A DNA stretch of 64,000 nt from Hyphomicrobiales bacterium (GTDB lineage Bacteria > Pseudomonadota > Alphaproteobacteria > Rhizobiales > NORP267): assembly GCA_021775875.1 (NCBI GenBank), contig JAJFHA010000009.1:1-64000 (forward strand), given 5' to 3'. A program made the translations under genes and the position numbers. Below are positions 27,972 to 35,506 of this stretch, one piece after another. Under the pieces are notes generated by a model. That model was given only the letters and a program-made list of their open reading frames with translations. It was not told where the DNA came from and did no database searches. The stretch's first letter is position 1. The number at the start of each line of letters is the position of its first letter.

Positions 27972-28523
27972 CTATCTGACACCGCGACGCCGCCCCTGCC
28001 CAAGGGTCATGACAAATTCGTCATAAGCCAAGCTCTTTTCGGCCAGATGCGCCGCGACCATAGAAGTTGAATCCTCCAAGCCCTGCTTGCGGTTTCCTTG
28101 CTTCTGCTCAACCGCGAGTAGTGCTTTGTAGAGAGGAATGATGGTCTCATCGATGACCTTGCGGTCAGGAACCCGGCGGTTTGAATGGTATCCGATGATC
28201 TGTCCGCTGGTATCTCGGCTTGGTGTAACATGGGCATAGACCCAGTAATGATCTCCGTTTTTGGTACGGTTGACCACATAAGCAAATATTTCGCTGCCCA
28301 GTTGGAGCGTATCCCATAGCAGCTTGAAAATACACCGCGGCATATCGGGGTGACGGATCAAGCTGTGCGGCTCGCCGATTACTTCTTTCTCGCTATAGCC
28401 CGCGATACTCAGAAACACTCTGTTGATATAGGTCATGCGACCCTTCAGGTCGGTTTTGGAGACAATGATTTCATCGTCGCCAAAGAACACTTCCTTACCC
28501 GTAGTAAAAATATCTTTAGACAT
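27972..28523 (-). CDS. Aer-type PAS sensor protein
   Basis: The 183-residue product is mostly one PAS domain like that of the aerotaxis receptor Aer: DDEIIVSKTDLKGRMTYINR near 16-35, GYSEKEVIGEPHSLIRHPDM near 42-61, NRTKNGDHYWVYAHVTPSRD near 85-104, then PLYKALLAVEQKQ. In Aer this domain binds FAD and reads redox state. Here no membrane anchor, HAMP or signalling domain follows; those are in the separate chemoreceptor downstream. The ATG at 28523 was chosen because the frame before it (open to 28598) lacks PAS similarity. It is divergent from the MarR-type gene at 28837. Confidence 0.85.
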   Translation of the reverse strand: MSKDIFTTGKEVFFGDDEIIVSKTDLKGRMTYINRVFLSIAGYSEKEVIGEPHSLIRHPDMPRCIFKLLWDTLQLGSEIFAYVVNRTKNGDHYWVYAHVTPSRDTSGQIIGYHSNRRVPDRKVIDETIIPLYKALLAVEQKQGNRKQGLEDSTSMVAAHLAEKSLAYDEFVMTLGQGRRRGVR

Positions 28524-28600
28524 TACGATTTTACCACCTTGTTCAATCCAATCAACTGTCACCAACAAGCCTACCAGGGCAGTGCATTTGGTCATCAATC

Positions 28601-28691
28601 GGATTTGAAACGCGCGCTTCGAGGAAGTCTATTCAACTCAACTCAATTGTGGGCACAAAGAGAAACCAGATGAATTGCGCGTTTCAAATCC
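28601..28691. repeat. perfect 15-bp inverted repeat, 61 bp apart
   Basis: GGATTTGAAACGCGC at 28601-28615 is matched exactly, inverted, by GCGCGTTTCAAATCC at 28677-28691. The pair lies in the divergent promoter region between the PAS gene and the MarR-type gene. Two readings are possible: paired regulator sites or the ends of a 91-bp MITE-like insert. I saw no target duplication outside the repeats. Confidence 0.7.
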
Positions 28692-28756
28692 TAGATAATT
28701 TTACAAACACATCATTGTGATTGATTTAATGTTTAGTTTCGATGCTAAAGTATATC

Positions 28757-28805
28757 GAATCATCTAAGGTGCATGAAAGAATATTAGAATTATCTAAGGT
28801 GCATG
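28757..28805 (+). promoter_or_regulatory. two direct repeats upstream of the MarR-type gene
   Basis: GAATCATCTAAGGTGCATG at 28757-28775 recurs as GAATTATCTAAGGTGCATG at 28787-28805 (one difference). The 30-bp period is close to three DNA turns, so both copies face the same side of the helix. They sit 30-80 bases before the regulator's ATG and could be its operators. Confidence 0.55.
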
Positions 28806-28836
28806 TTTGATTGCCGTAGCAGAGGCTCTTAATAAT

Positions 28837-29445
28837 ATGGCTGCAGAAACCAAAACCGACCCCGCTTTTCTGGCTGAGATGATTTTGTATTTGTCACGAC
28901 TTGCATACACAAAAGGCCAAGTTCGCGGTTTGACCAATGCACAATGGACGGCTCTCGGATTCTTCGGGAGGGTAAACCAGTTATCACGCACACTCACCGA
29001 CTTCGCCAAATACCATTCCACGACACAAGGCAGCGCCTCGCAAACCGTCAAAAACCTTGTCAAAAAAGGTCTCCTTACGCGCACGCTATCCGCACACGAC
29101 AAGCGGAGTGCTCGTTACGATCTGACAGAAAAAGGCCGCAATTTATGTGACAGAGACCCGTTCGAAATTCTTACCAAAGCAATCGCAGTACAACCCGAAT
29201 TTCACCTGGATTACTTGAAAGTGATCCTTAAGGACATATTGGCCAGCATCGTTGCGGATCCACAAAAGCAATATTTCGGAACCTGTTCAACCTGCCAATT
29301 CCTCAAAATAGACAATGATCATGATGACGCTGCAATGGCCTATTTCTGTACTCGTTTAAAAGAAGGGCTGTCTGCTTCGGATATCCACGATATATGCATG
29401 AATCATCAACCAAAGATGTCCACTATAGATCACCTTGAGAACTGA
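28837..29445 (+). CDS. MarR-type winged-helix regulator with C-terminal four-Cys site
   Basis: The 202-residue protein has a MarR-like winged helix (GLTNAQWTALGFFGRVNQLS near 33-52; GSASQTVKNLVKKGLLTRTL near 67-86; DKRSARYDLTEKGRN for the wing). After it comes a C-terminal extension with CSTC (FGTCSTCQFLK near 149-159), one Cys near 175 and one near 189, the spacing of a Zn or Fe-S ligand set. This suggests a redox, oxygen or metal-responsive repressor, which is an inference. The ATG at 28837 is used; a TTG at 28807 is the alternative. It is divergent from the PAS/chemoreceptor operon and has a paralogue at 30342. Confidence 0.8.
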   Translation: MAAETKTDPAFLAEMILYLSRLAYTKGQVRGLTNAQWTALGFFGRVNQLSRTLTDFAKYHSTTQGSASQTVKNLVKKGLLTRTLSAHDKRSARYDLTEKGRNLCDRDPFEILTKAIAVQPEFHLDYLKVILKDILASIVADPQKQYFGTCSTCQFLKIDNDHDDAAMAYFCTRLKEGLSASDIHDICMNHQPKMSTIDHLEN

Positions 29446-29633
29446 TCCTCTCCCAATGAATTTGTCCATCCCATTGTTTAGGGTGTGGCCAAGTTCAACC
29501 AACACCCGTTTGCATAGAGCCGCAGCATCGACAGGAAACTGACGGCCTTTTTCGAACCGGATTGCCGGTCTTCGCAAATCCTTACCTTTCGCCAGTTTCC
29601 CTTTTTGTCCCAGCCGCGTTGTCCCAGCCGCCG

Positions 29634-30083
29634 CACAGTGACCTGGTCGGCAGATTAAAGGACAATTATATTGTCACTCTGGTCGAGCGCCATTCCCGGC
29701 ATGTAACGCTGGTCAAGGTTGCCAAAAAAGATATCGAAAGCGTTGTCGCAGCGTTGATCAAACCGTCTCAAAGGCTACCGCGTGAACTCTACCAATCCCT
29801 CACCTGGGATCGTGGCAAGGAACTGGCAGATCATCCACGTCTGACAATGGCAACGGATGTCGAGGTCTATTTTTGCACCCCACAATCACCTTGGCAACGC
29901 GGGTCAAACGAACACACCAACTGCCAGCTACGACAGTATCCGCCGAGGGGTCATGACCTGCCTGTGCATTCTCAAGCAAAACCGGGTGCGATTGCATGGT
30001 AACTGAATGAACGGTCTCGTAACACCTTGCAATATCAAACCCCAGCAGAGAGGTTTGCTGAGTGTGTTTCATTGATCAACTAA
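29634..30083 (+). pseudogene. IS30-family transposase, decayed C-terminal part
   Basis: The frame reads DNYIVTLVERHSRHVTLVKV, LTWDRGKELADHPRLTMATD, VYFCTPQSPWQRGSNEHTN and LNERSRNTLQYQTPAERF, all blocks of the IS30 DDE domain. The N-terminal half is missing, and a TAA at 30000-30002 stands where Gln is expected (CAA to TAA), so the gene is dead. It lies between the two MarR-type genes and may have brought about their separation. Confidence 0.85.
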
Positions 30084-30341
30084 GTCCACCGTTATTAGGA
30101 TATATATTTCATTTATAAAACAAAGCGGTACCATTTCAAATTCTGTATATATATGTAAAAATCTGGTTTTCTAAATTAAATTATAAATATAATTTTGATT
30201 TATCACGTTAACTATTTCGGTATAAATGATTTTTTATTTGATATAATTGTTTTCTGCATTTTTTCGAAAGTTTCGATGCGAAATGAATATATTAAGCTAA
30301 ATTGATCTAACTCATATACAGTCCGCAATTTTTATGGGTAC
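30084..30341. other. very AT-rich non-coding stretch before the second MarR-type gene
   Basis: About 250 bases with long A/T runs and no reading frame of note. This base composition stands out from the rest of the window and is typical of foreign DNA silenced by H-NS-like proteins such as MucR/Ros in alphaproteobacteria. It presumably contains the promoter of the gene at 30342. Confidence 0.5.
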
Positions 30342-30953
30342 ATGCCAACAATGGCATATGACACTGAAAAAAAAGCTGCTTTGGCCGCCGAAATGTTGCT
30401 TCATTTGGGGCGGCTGACTCACGGTGGATTTGTACGCGGAGATGGGCTTTCATACAGCCTTACGAGCGCTCAATGGACTGCTCTCGGGTACTTCGCACGA
30501 GCAAACATAATCTCACGTACACTTTCGGCATTCGCTAAATTTCACGCAACAACCCGCGGCACAGCATCCCAGACCATCAAGAGCCTCACCAACAAAGGAT
30601 ACCTTAAACGCACTCGCTCGCGTCTCGACGCTCGCAGCTACAACATTGAGCTCACAGCAAAGGGAAAGAAACTGATTAAAAAGGACCCTTTCGAGGACCT
30701 GGTGGAAGTGATTGCAGAGTTGCCTGAACAGCAACAGGCGATGATGGCAAAAATGCTGGATCATATGCTGGGGCGGATAACCGATGATCGAAACAGAGAA
30801 CAATTTGGGACTTGCTCCACCTGCAGGTTTCTGAAGGAGTCCTTCTATCCAAAAACCAGCAAGATTATATACAAATGCAGCCAAAGCGACATAGCATTGA
30901 ACCAATCGCAGTTTGGGAAACTTTGTGTGAGCTACAAAACGAACGGTAGATGA
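30342..30953 (+). CDS. second MarR-type regulator with C-terminal four-Cys site
   Basis: The 203-residue protein parallels the one at 28837: SLTSAQWTALGYFARANIIS near 44-63, RGTASQTIKSLTNKGYLKRT near 78-97, a conserved DPFEDL segment, and again FGTCSTCRFLKES followed by two single cysteines (YKC, KLC). The C-terminal cysteines are kept although the rest has diverged, which argues that they are functional ligands. The ATG at 30342 or 30351 can serve; neither has a strong ribosome-binding site. No target gene is adjacent, so it may cross-regulate the cassette at 26404-28523. Confidence 0.8.
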   Translation: MPTMAYDTEKKAALAAEMLLHLGRLTHGGFVRGDGLSYSLTSAQWTALGYFARANIISRTLSAFAKFHATTRGTASQTIKSLTNKGYLKRTRSRLDARSYNIELTAKGKKLIKKDPFEDLVEVIAELPEQQQAMMAKMLDHMLGRITDDRNREQFGTCSTCRFLKESFYPKTSKIIYKCSQSDIALNQSQFGKLCVSYKTNGR

Positions 30954-31041
30954 TATTGAGCATGCACGAACCGTGTTTTTTACCCTGGAATTGGCAAGCA
31001 GATTGATGCCGAAGCTGAAGCCGAATTATAGCGCTGCTGCT

Positions 31042-31239
31042 CTACTTTTCATCCAGATCATCTTCTTGCAAAAGACTTGTGGTTTCCAATACAACCGCTC
31101 GTAGCAGGTGGGAAAGAAACTCAAATTCTTGCTCGTCTGCAATATTTTGAAGTTTTTCGGCCGCTTTGCCTATAGTTAAAATTGATGCGAGGCGTTTATC
31201 TTCAGCGACGTCGTCTTCATCTAAATCAGAGTTATTCAA
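31042..31239 (-). CDS. possible small acidic protein, 65 residues
   Basis: The frame starts with TTG and reads NNSDLDEDDVAEDKRLASIL, then KAAEKLQNIADEQEFEFLSH and LLRAVVLETTSLLQ, which looks like a natural acidic helical protein. No ribosome-binding site is clear and there is no internal Met. I do not know a family. It may be a real small island gene or a remnant. Confidence 0.35.
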   Translation of the reverse strand: MNNSDLDEDDVAEDKRLASILTIGKAAEKLQNIADEQEFEFLSHLLRAVVLETTSLLQEDDLDEK

Positions 31240-31558
31240 TATCTAAATATCCCGATAATATGCAGCTGTTGTTTACTGCTGGACTGGTTCTGACCAAATT
31301 GCAATTTGGCCTAAATACACAAAAACTATACATTGACCTGTTTCCTGAAAATTAAACCATTTTAAACTGGAACTTTCCATTTCACCATCTCTGGTTAGGG
31401 AAAAAGAAAATTTCTTTAGGAAATCGAGATTTACTGACGCACGGAAAGCTTTCATTTTGAAGCAGGTTGATGAAGAAAGAACACCGATATCGGAGACCTG
31501 TCTGACTCGCCCACGAATCTTTCGTTATATAGGTGATAGATGTGCCCTATTATGTAGA

Positions 31559-31834
31559 TCACAGAAACGTGATGTCAAGTTTTGACCTGATCTCCTGAGA
31601 TTTCTCAATATTTTTGTACGTTGTGGACACAATTGCACCACTGTCTGATTGTGAAAATATGTAACATAGCGAGAATGTTTCTGCTGAGTTTTCCAAACGG
31701 GCTGCCAATCTTCGCATGTCCTTCATCTTGCAGAAAAGGCGCTCGACGATGTTGCGCATGGCGTAAAGATTTTTATCATGAAGTATCGGATTGAAAAGGG
31801 CGTCCTGTCCGGTTCCAGATGGAGCATTCCTCAA
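31559..31834 (-). pseudogene. IS5-family transposase, C-terminal remnant
   Basis: The frame contains LHDKNLYAMRNIVERLFCKM and KDMRRLAARLENSAETF, the end of an IS5-group DDE transposase (the conserved R-N-x-V-E-R-x-F-x-K-x-K-D block with the catalytic Glu). The catalytic Asp region and N-terminus are missing and the C-terminus is unrelated. The same family left the deletion derivative at 37873-38208, which reads NLYAQLNIVERFICKMKDMR. Confidence 0.75.
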
Positions 31835-32471
31835 TATTTTGAGTTTGCTTGACAGGACCGCTTGCTCCCCGGATCAATGGGAAAACCGGGACGCCCATTG
31901 ATGCATATAGAAGGGCGCACTAGGCCTTGCTGACCGGCAAGTTCAATTCGCCTTCCAATACAGCTTGCACTGGCGCTGGAGACCGCGTGGAGGACATTCA
32001 ATCCCGTCGGCACTTCATACGAGAAGGTTCTGTGAGGACCGGTTTAGCGACCAAGAAAAAGGTCAGTGAATTTTTATCTTGGGTAACACAAGTTTCAACG
32101 ATTACACCTGAAACGCGACAATAAATTGTGCCCGGATGCTGGTCACCAACTGCACTGGCCTTAAGAATTTCACCATAGATCAGGTATCGGTGAAATTGCT
32201 GGATTATGACTGCAGACTGGCTCACCATCGGTTGCGGAAACAAGTGGTGTTGTACTTCGTGATTACGTCGACTAAAAAGGTCAGCAATGCTGGCAGTTGG
32301 GTGTCATGTTCAAGTCCAGGACCGATATGGCCGTTTACGCTGTGTATCGGACAGGTATTGACCACAGGCAATAGTGTGTCTGATTCGTGTCTAAAATTGT
32401 TGATGTTCGCTAGGTGAGGCTTCTAAAATGCACCTTATAATTCAGATATATAAGGAGTTTATAAATTTTGA
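31835..32471. other. degenerate end of the island, no intact gene
   Basis: Several short frames exist on both strands but none resembles a known family or shows a ribosome-binding site with steady coding character. Given the flanking IS5 remnant and the att repeat, this is best seen as decayed mobile DNA. Confidence 0.45.
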
Positions 32472-32495
32472 TTCGAGTCTTCTTCTGGGCACCAT
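32472..32495 (+). repeat. att direct repeat, right copy
   Basis: Twenty-four bases matching the tRNA-Leu 3' end at 25040-25063 with one change (T for C at 32484). In the tRNA that change would turn G7-C66 into a G-U wobble, so either copy could complete a working acceptor stem. It marks the outer edge of the island. Confidence 0.85.
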
Positions 32496-32528
32496 TCGCA
32501 GCTTATTCAACCGTCGAGAGACCAAACC

Positions 32529-33140
32529 ATGACCATCATTCTGCATAAAGGCGATTTGCCGGACGGTCTTGACCTCGGCGCTTCCGTCGCCATTGATACA
32601 GAGACCCTCGGACTTCATCCCCACCGCGACCGGTTGTGCCTGGTGCAGTTATCGGCCGGTGACGGAGATGCCCATCTGGTTCAAATCCCGGCCGATGGTA
32701 TCAATGCTCCGAATTTACGTCGGCTGATCGATGATCAGGCTGTTCTCAAGATATTTCATTTTGGCCGGTTTGATATTGCCATGCTCAACAAGTATCTCGG
32801 TACCGATTGCCGTCCGGTTTTCTGCACAAAAATAGCATCCCGTCTGACCCGAACCTATACCGACCGCCATGGGCTCAAAGATTTATGCCGGGAAATGCTC
32901 GGGGTGGATTTGTCCAAAGCCCAGCAAAGCTCTGATTGGGGCGCTGAAACCCTCAGTAAGGAACAGCAAACTTATGCCGCCTCCGACGTGCTGTATCTGC
33001 ATAAGCTGAAAGAGATATTTGAAGCCCGGCTGGCGCGTGAAACCCGAGCTGAGCTGGCGCAATCTTGTTTTGATTTCCTGCCGACCCGCGCGGCAATCGA
33101 CCTGGCCGGATGGCCGGATGAGGATATTTTCTCCCACTGA
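32529..33140 (+). CDS. RNase D-like 3'-5' exonuclease
   Basis: The 203-residue protein is the single-domain RNase D type found in alphaproteobacteria, without the HRDC domains of E. coli Rnd. DEDD motifs are visible: VAIDTETLGL (Exo I) near 20-29, KIFHFGRFDIAMLNKYL (Exo II) near 74-90 and TYAASDVLYLHKL (Exo III) near 146-158. It probably trims tRNA or other RNA 3' ends. A GAGAGACC element precedes the ATG. It stands next to tRNA-Leu in related genomes; here the island separates them. Confidence 0.9.
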   Translation: MTIILHKGDLPDGLDLGASVAIDTETLGLHPHRDRLCLVQLSAGDGDAHLVQIPADGINAPNLRRLIDDQAVLKIFHFGRFDIAMLNKYLGTDCRPVFCTKIASRLTRTYTDRHGLKDLCREMLGVDLSKAQQSSDWGAETLSKEQQTYAASDVLYLHKLKEIFEARLARETRAELAQSCFDFLPTRAAIDLAGWPDEDIFSH

Positions 33141-33266
33141 TTATTGTGTGGTAGAATTACAATAATATTCGAAGCGGCACGTGCCGTAAAATATTCATAA
33201 TTTTGCGACAGGTGTTGCTAGCCGACATCCTTTTGTGTTCGGTAATAGGCATGACAAGAGGTCAGT

Positions 33267-33944
33267 TTGACGGTCACGGATAACGATAATTGGGCAAATG
33301 ATGGCCGCGAACGCGCTTTTGCGTTGGCGCAACGTCATACCAGGTTTGTGCGGGTCATGCGGCTGGCACTGCCTGCCGCCACCTTGTTGCTTTGTGGCGG
33401 GATTGTTTATTTCAGTGGTCTTTTAACAAGCTCAGGCCCGACCTTTGAGATATCTGGAATCGGGATCGAAGACGGAACCCTGACCATGGAAGATGCCCGC
33501 CTTACCGGGGTCAATGAAGATGACCGGGCCTATGTGGTTAATGCGGATACGGCGTCCCAGCAATTGGCCCAGCCGAATGTGTTTGACCTTGATAATATTG
33601 ATGCTGAAATTTCCGGCGGCGATGCGGCATGGGCCAGTGTTGAAGCTGATAGCGGACAATATGATCGCGAGCGGGAAACCCTTCGATTGGATAGGGATGT
33701 GCGTGTTCAGTCGGGCGACGGGTATGACGTGCTACTTGAATCTGCGTATGTGGATTTAAAAGCCGGTACGGTTATTTCAGATGATCCGGTTGAAGTTCAG
33801 ATGATGAACGGTACTGTGAATGCTCAGGGTCTCGAGATCGGTAACAATGGCCAGACAATTCGGTTTTTCAACGGCGTCTCCCTGAATTTCACACAAGGCC
33901 AAACAGAAGAAAATCCAGAGGCAAGTGACCCTGTTGATGACTAG
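33267..33944 (+). CDS. lptC: LPS export protein LptC
   Basis: LptC is the bitopic inner-membrane part of the LPS bridge between LptBFG and LptA. The 225-residue protein has one membrane segment (LALPAATLLLCGGIVYFSGL near 33-52) and a periplasmic beta domain with FEISGIGIEDGTLTMEDARL and late repeats (VNAQGLEIGNNGQTIRFFNG). The start is a TTG at 33267, placed 5 bases behind AAGAGG; no in-frame ATG is suitable. It overlaps lptA by 8 bases. Confidence 0.88.
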   Translation: MTVTDNDNWANDGRERAFALAQRHTRFVRVMRLALPAATLLLCGGIVYFSGLLTSSGPTFEISGIGIEDGTLTMEDARLTGVNEDDRAYVVNADTASQQLAQPNVFDLDNIDAEISGGDAAWASVEADSGQYDRERETLRLDRDVRVQSGDGYDVLLESAYVDLKAGTVISDDPVEVQMMNGTVNAQGLEIGNNGQTIRFFNGVSLNFTQGQTEENPEASDPVDD

Positions 33945-34473
33945 GATTTTTCATTTTTTTCTAACGGCTTTGATGCTGTCCTGCCTCAGTCTCCCGATTG
34001 CGACAGCGGCCGCACAAGGAATGTCGGACATGTTTTCGGGGTTTTCTTCAAATTCCGGCAAGGAGATCAATATTACAGCGGATAGTCTTGAGGTCGATGA
34101 TTCCCGGAATACCGCCATATTTCGTGGAAATGTAAAAGTTGTGCAGGGGGAGGTCACTCTGAATACGGCTATTCTCAAAGTTGACTATACTGATGGCGCC
34201 AACGGTTCCAGCCAGGAAATTGACAAGATGGAAGCGTCAGGCAGCGTCGTAGTTAGTTCCGGCGACAATACTCTAACCGGCGACCGTGCGCTTTTTGAAA
34301 TGCTTCGCCAGTTCATCACTGTCACTGGCAATGTGGTGATCTCCCAGGGCGACAATATCCTTAGAGGTTCGAAATTGGTGATCAATCTGATCGAAAACAC
34401 AACCCATCTTGAATCCGCCTCCCCGGAAAGCGGTCGTGTCCAGGGCAGCTTCATGCCCAGACGCGCCAACTGA
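33937..34473 (+). CDS. lptA: periplasmic LPS-transport protein LptA
   Basis: The 178-residue product has a signal peptide (FFLTALMLSCLSLPIATAAA) and an OstA/LptA beta-jellyroll domain: INITADSLEVDDSRNTAIFR near 44-63, GNVKVVQGEVTLNTAILKV, and TGNVVISQGDNILRGSKLVI. LptA polymers carry LPS across the periplasm. The ATG at 33937 lies within the end of lptC; a GTG at 33925 in the same frame is an alternative start. Confidence 0.9.
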   Translation: MTRIFHFFLTALMLSCLSLPIATAAAQGMSDMFSGFSSNSGKEINITADSLEVDDSRNTAIFRGNVKVVQGEVTLNTAILKVDYTDGANGSSQEIDKMEASGSVVVSSGDNTLTGDRALFEMLRQFITVTGNVVISQGDNILRGSKLVINLIENTTHLESASPESGRVQGSFMPRRAN

Positions 34474-34604
34474 CAACCTGGTCTTGGCAGGAATTAGTCG
34501 GACATAGTCAGACCCGGCAATGTTTCTCTGTTATAATCAGTGCATGAATCGTGGTTGATTTACCAAAAATTAACCACGTGGCGTTGAATTGGAATTGTTG
34601 GACC

Positions 34605-35474
34605 ATGGTGAATATCTGGCCTTTTTCAAGGCGCAAAGCCGAACCGGAGGAAGAACCCTTTTACCTTCCTCCCGAAGTTCGTGTTGCCGCGCCGCCGGTC
34701 CAGGTGGAATCCGGGGTCTCAATATCAGAGCCAGGGCCTGATCTGGGCGCTGCGAGCTGGCTGGCGGTTCATGGTATTAGCAAGCAATTTGGTAACCGCA
34801 CCGTGGTACGGGATGTAAGCCTTCGTGTCGCACGCGGCGAAGCGGTTGGCTTGTTGGGACCAAACGGGGCCGGCAAAACGACCGTATTTTACATGATTAC
34901 AGGATTGTTGAAAGCAGATAGCGGACGAATTGAACTGGATGGACATGATATTTCTGCGTCTCCCATGTATCGACGGGCCCGGCTCGGGATCGGCTATCTG
35001 CCGCAGGAAGCTTCGATCTTTCGTGGGCTTTCGGTCGAGGCAAATATCCGTGCTGTTCTCGAAATTTCGGAACCCAATCGCCGCAAGCGCAAAGAACGCC
35101 TTGATGAATTGCTGGAAGAATTCAATATCACCCGGTTGCGAAAAACTCCGTCCATTGCCCTTTCAGGCGGCGAGCGTCGCCGGGTCGAAATTGCCCGGGC
35201 GTTGGCAAGCAACCCGTCTTTCATGCTGCTGGACGAACCATTTGCCGGGGTCGATCCAATCGCGATCGGAGATATCCGAAACCTCGTTCATCACCTTACC
35301 AACCGGGGCATTGGCGTGTTGATTACCGACCATAATGTACGCGAGACGCTCGATCTGATCGACCGCGCCTACATCATTTACGAAGGCAGTGTGTTGATGG
35401 AAGGCACACCGGACGAGATCATCAACAGCCCCGATGTGCGGCGGCTGTATCTTGGCGAACAATTCAGTCTTTAA
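34605..35474 (+). CDS. lptB: LPS-transport ATPase LptB, with N-terminal extension
   Basis: LptB drives LPS extraction with LptFG. The ABC domain shows Walker A GLLGPNGAGKTT near 82-93, the signature ALSGGERRRVEIARALA near 185-201, Walker B FMLLDEPFAGVDP near 206-218, and the switch His in LITDHNVRET. Before it lies a 60-residue Pro/Glu-rich extension (RRKAEPEEEPFYLPPEVRV) that E. coli LptB lacks. Neither the ATG at 34605 nor an in-frame GTG at 34551 has a strong ribosome-binding site. It is followed by rpoN, the standard order. Confidence 0.93.
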   Translation: MVNIWPFSRRKAEPEEEPFYLPPEVRVAAPPVQVESGVSISEPGPDLGAASWLAVHGISKQFGNRTVVRDVSLRVARGEAVGLLGPNGAGKTTVFYMITGLLKADSGRIELDGHDISASPMYRRARLGIGYLPQEASIFRGLSVEANIRAVLEISEPNRRKRKERLDELLEEFNITRLRKTPSIALSGGERRRVEIARALASNPSFMLLDEPFAGVDPIAIGDIRNLVHHLTNRGIGVLITDHNVRETLDLIDRAYIIYEGSVLMEGTPDEIINSPDVRRLYLGEQFSL

Positions 35475-35506
35475 GAACGAAGCAGGATTACAGGCACAGA
35501 TCGATT

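Larger units (their letters stand above)
25040..32495. mobile_element. 7.4-kb genomic island integrated in tRNA-Leu(CAG)
   Basis: The island is bounded by the 24-bp tRNA-derived repeats at 25040-25063 and 32472-32495, has an integrase remnant reading away from the tRNA at 25144, and is more AT-rich than its flanks (very clearly at 28690-28800 and 30084-30341). Cargo: an unknown 256-aa protein, a small Cys-rich protein, a soluble chemoreceptor, an Aer-type PAS protein, two paralogous MarR-type regulators and decayed IS30 and IS5 transposases. The RNase D-like gene that normally follows tRNA-Leu resumes just outside. With a truncated integrase the island is probably no longer mobile by itself. 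Confidence 0.85.

Noticed and set aside
29356-29577. 73-codon minus-strand frame beside the IS30 relic
   Set aside because: It overlaps the end of the MarR-type gene and gives no recognisable protein.
31273-31455. 60-codon minus-strand frame in the island
   Set aside because: No ribosome-binding site, odd composition, and it is flanked by decayed DNA.
25040-32495. Island as a phage defence system
   Set aside because: No nuclease, restriction, toxin-antitoxin or CRISPR-like gene is recognisable; the cargo looks sensory and regulatory.
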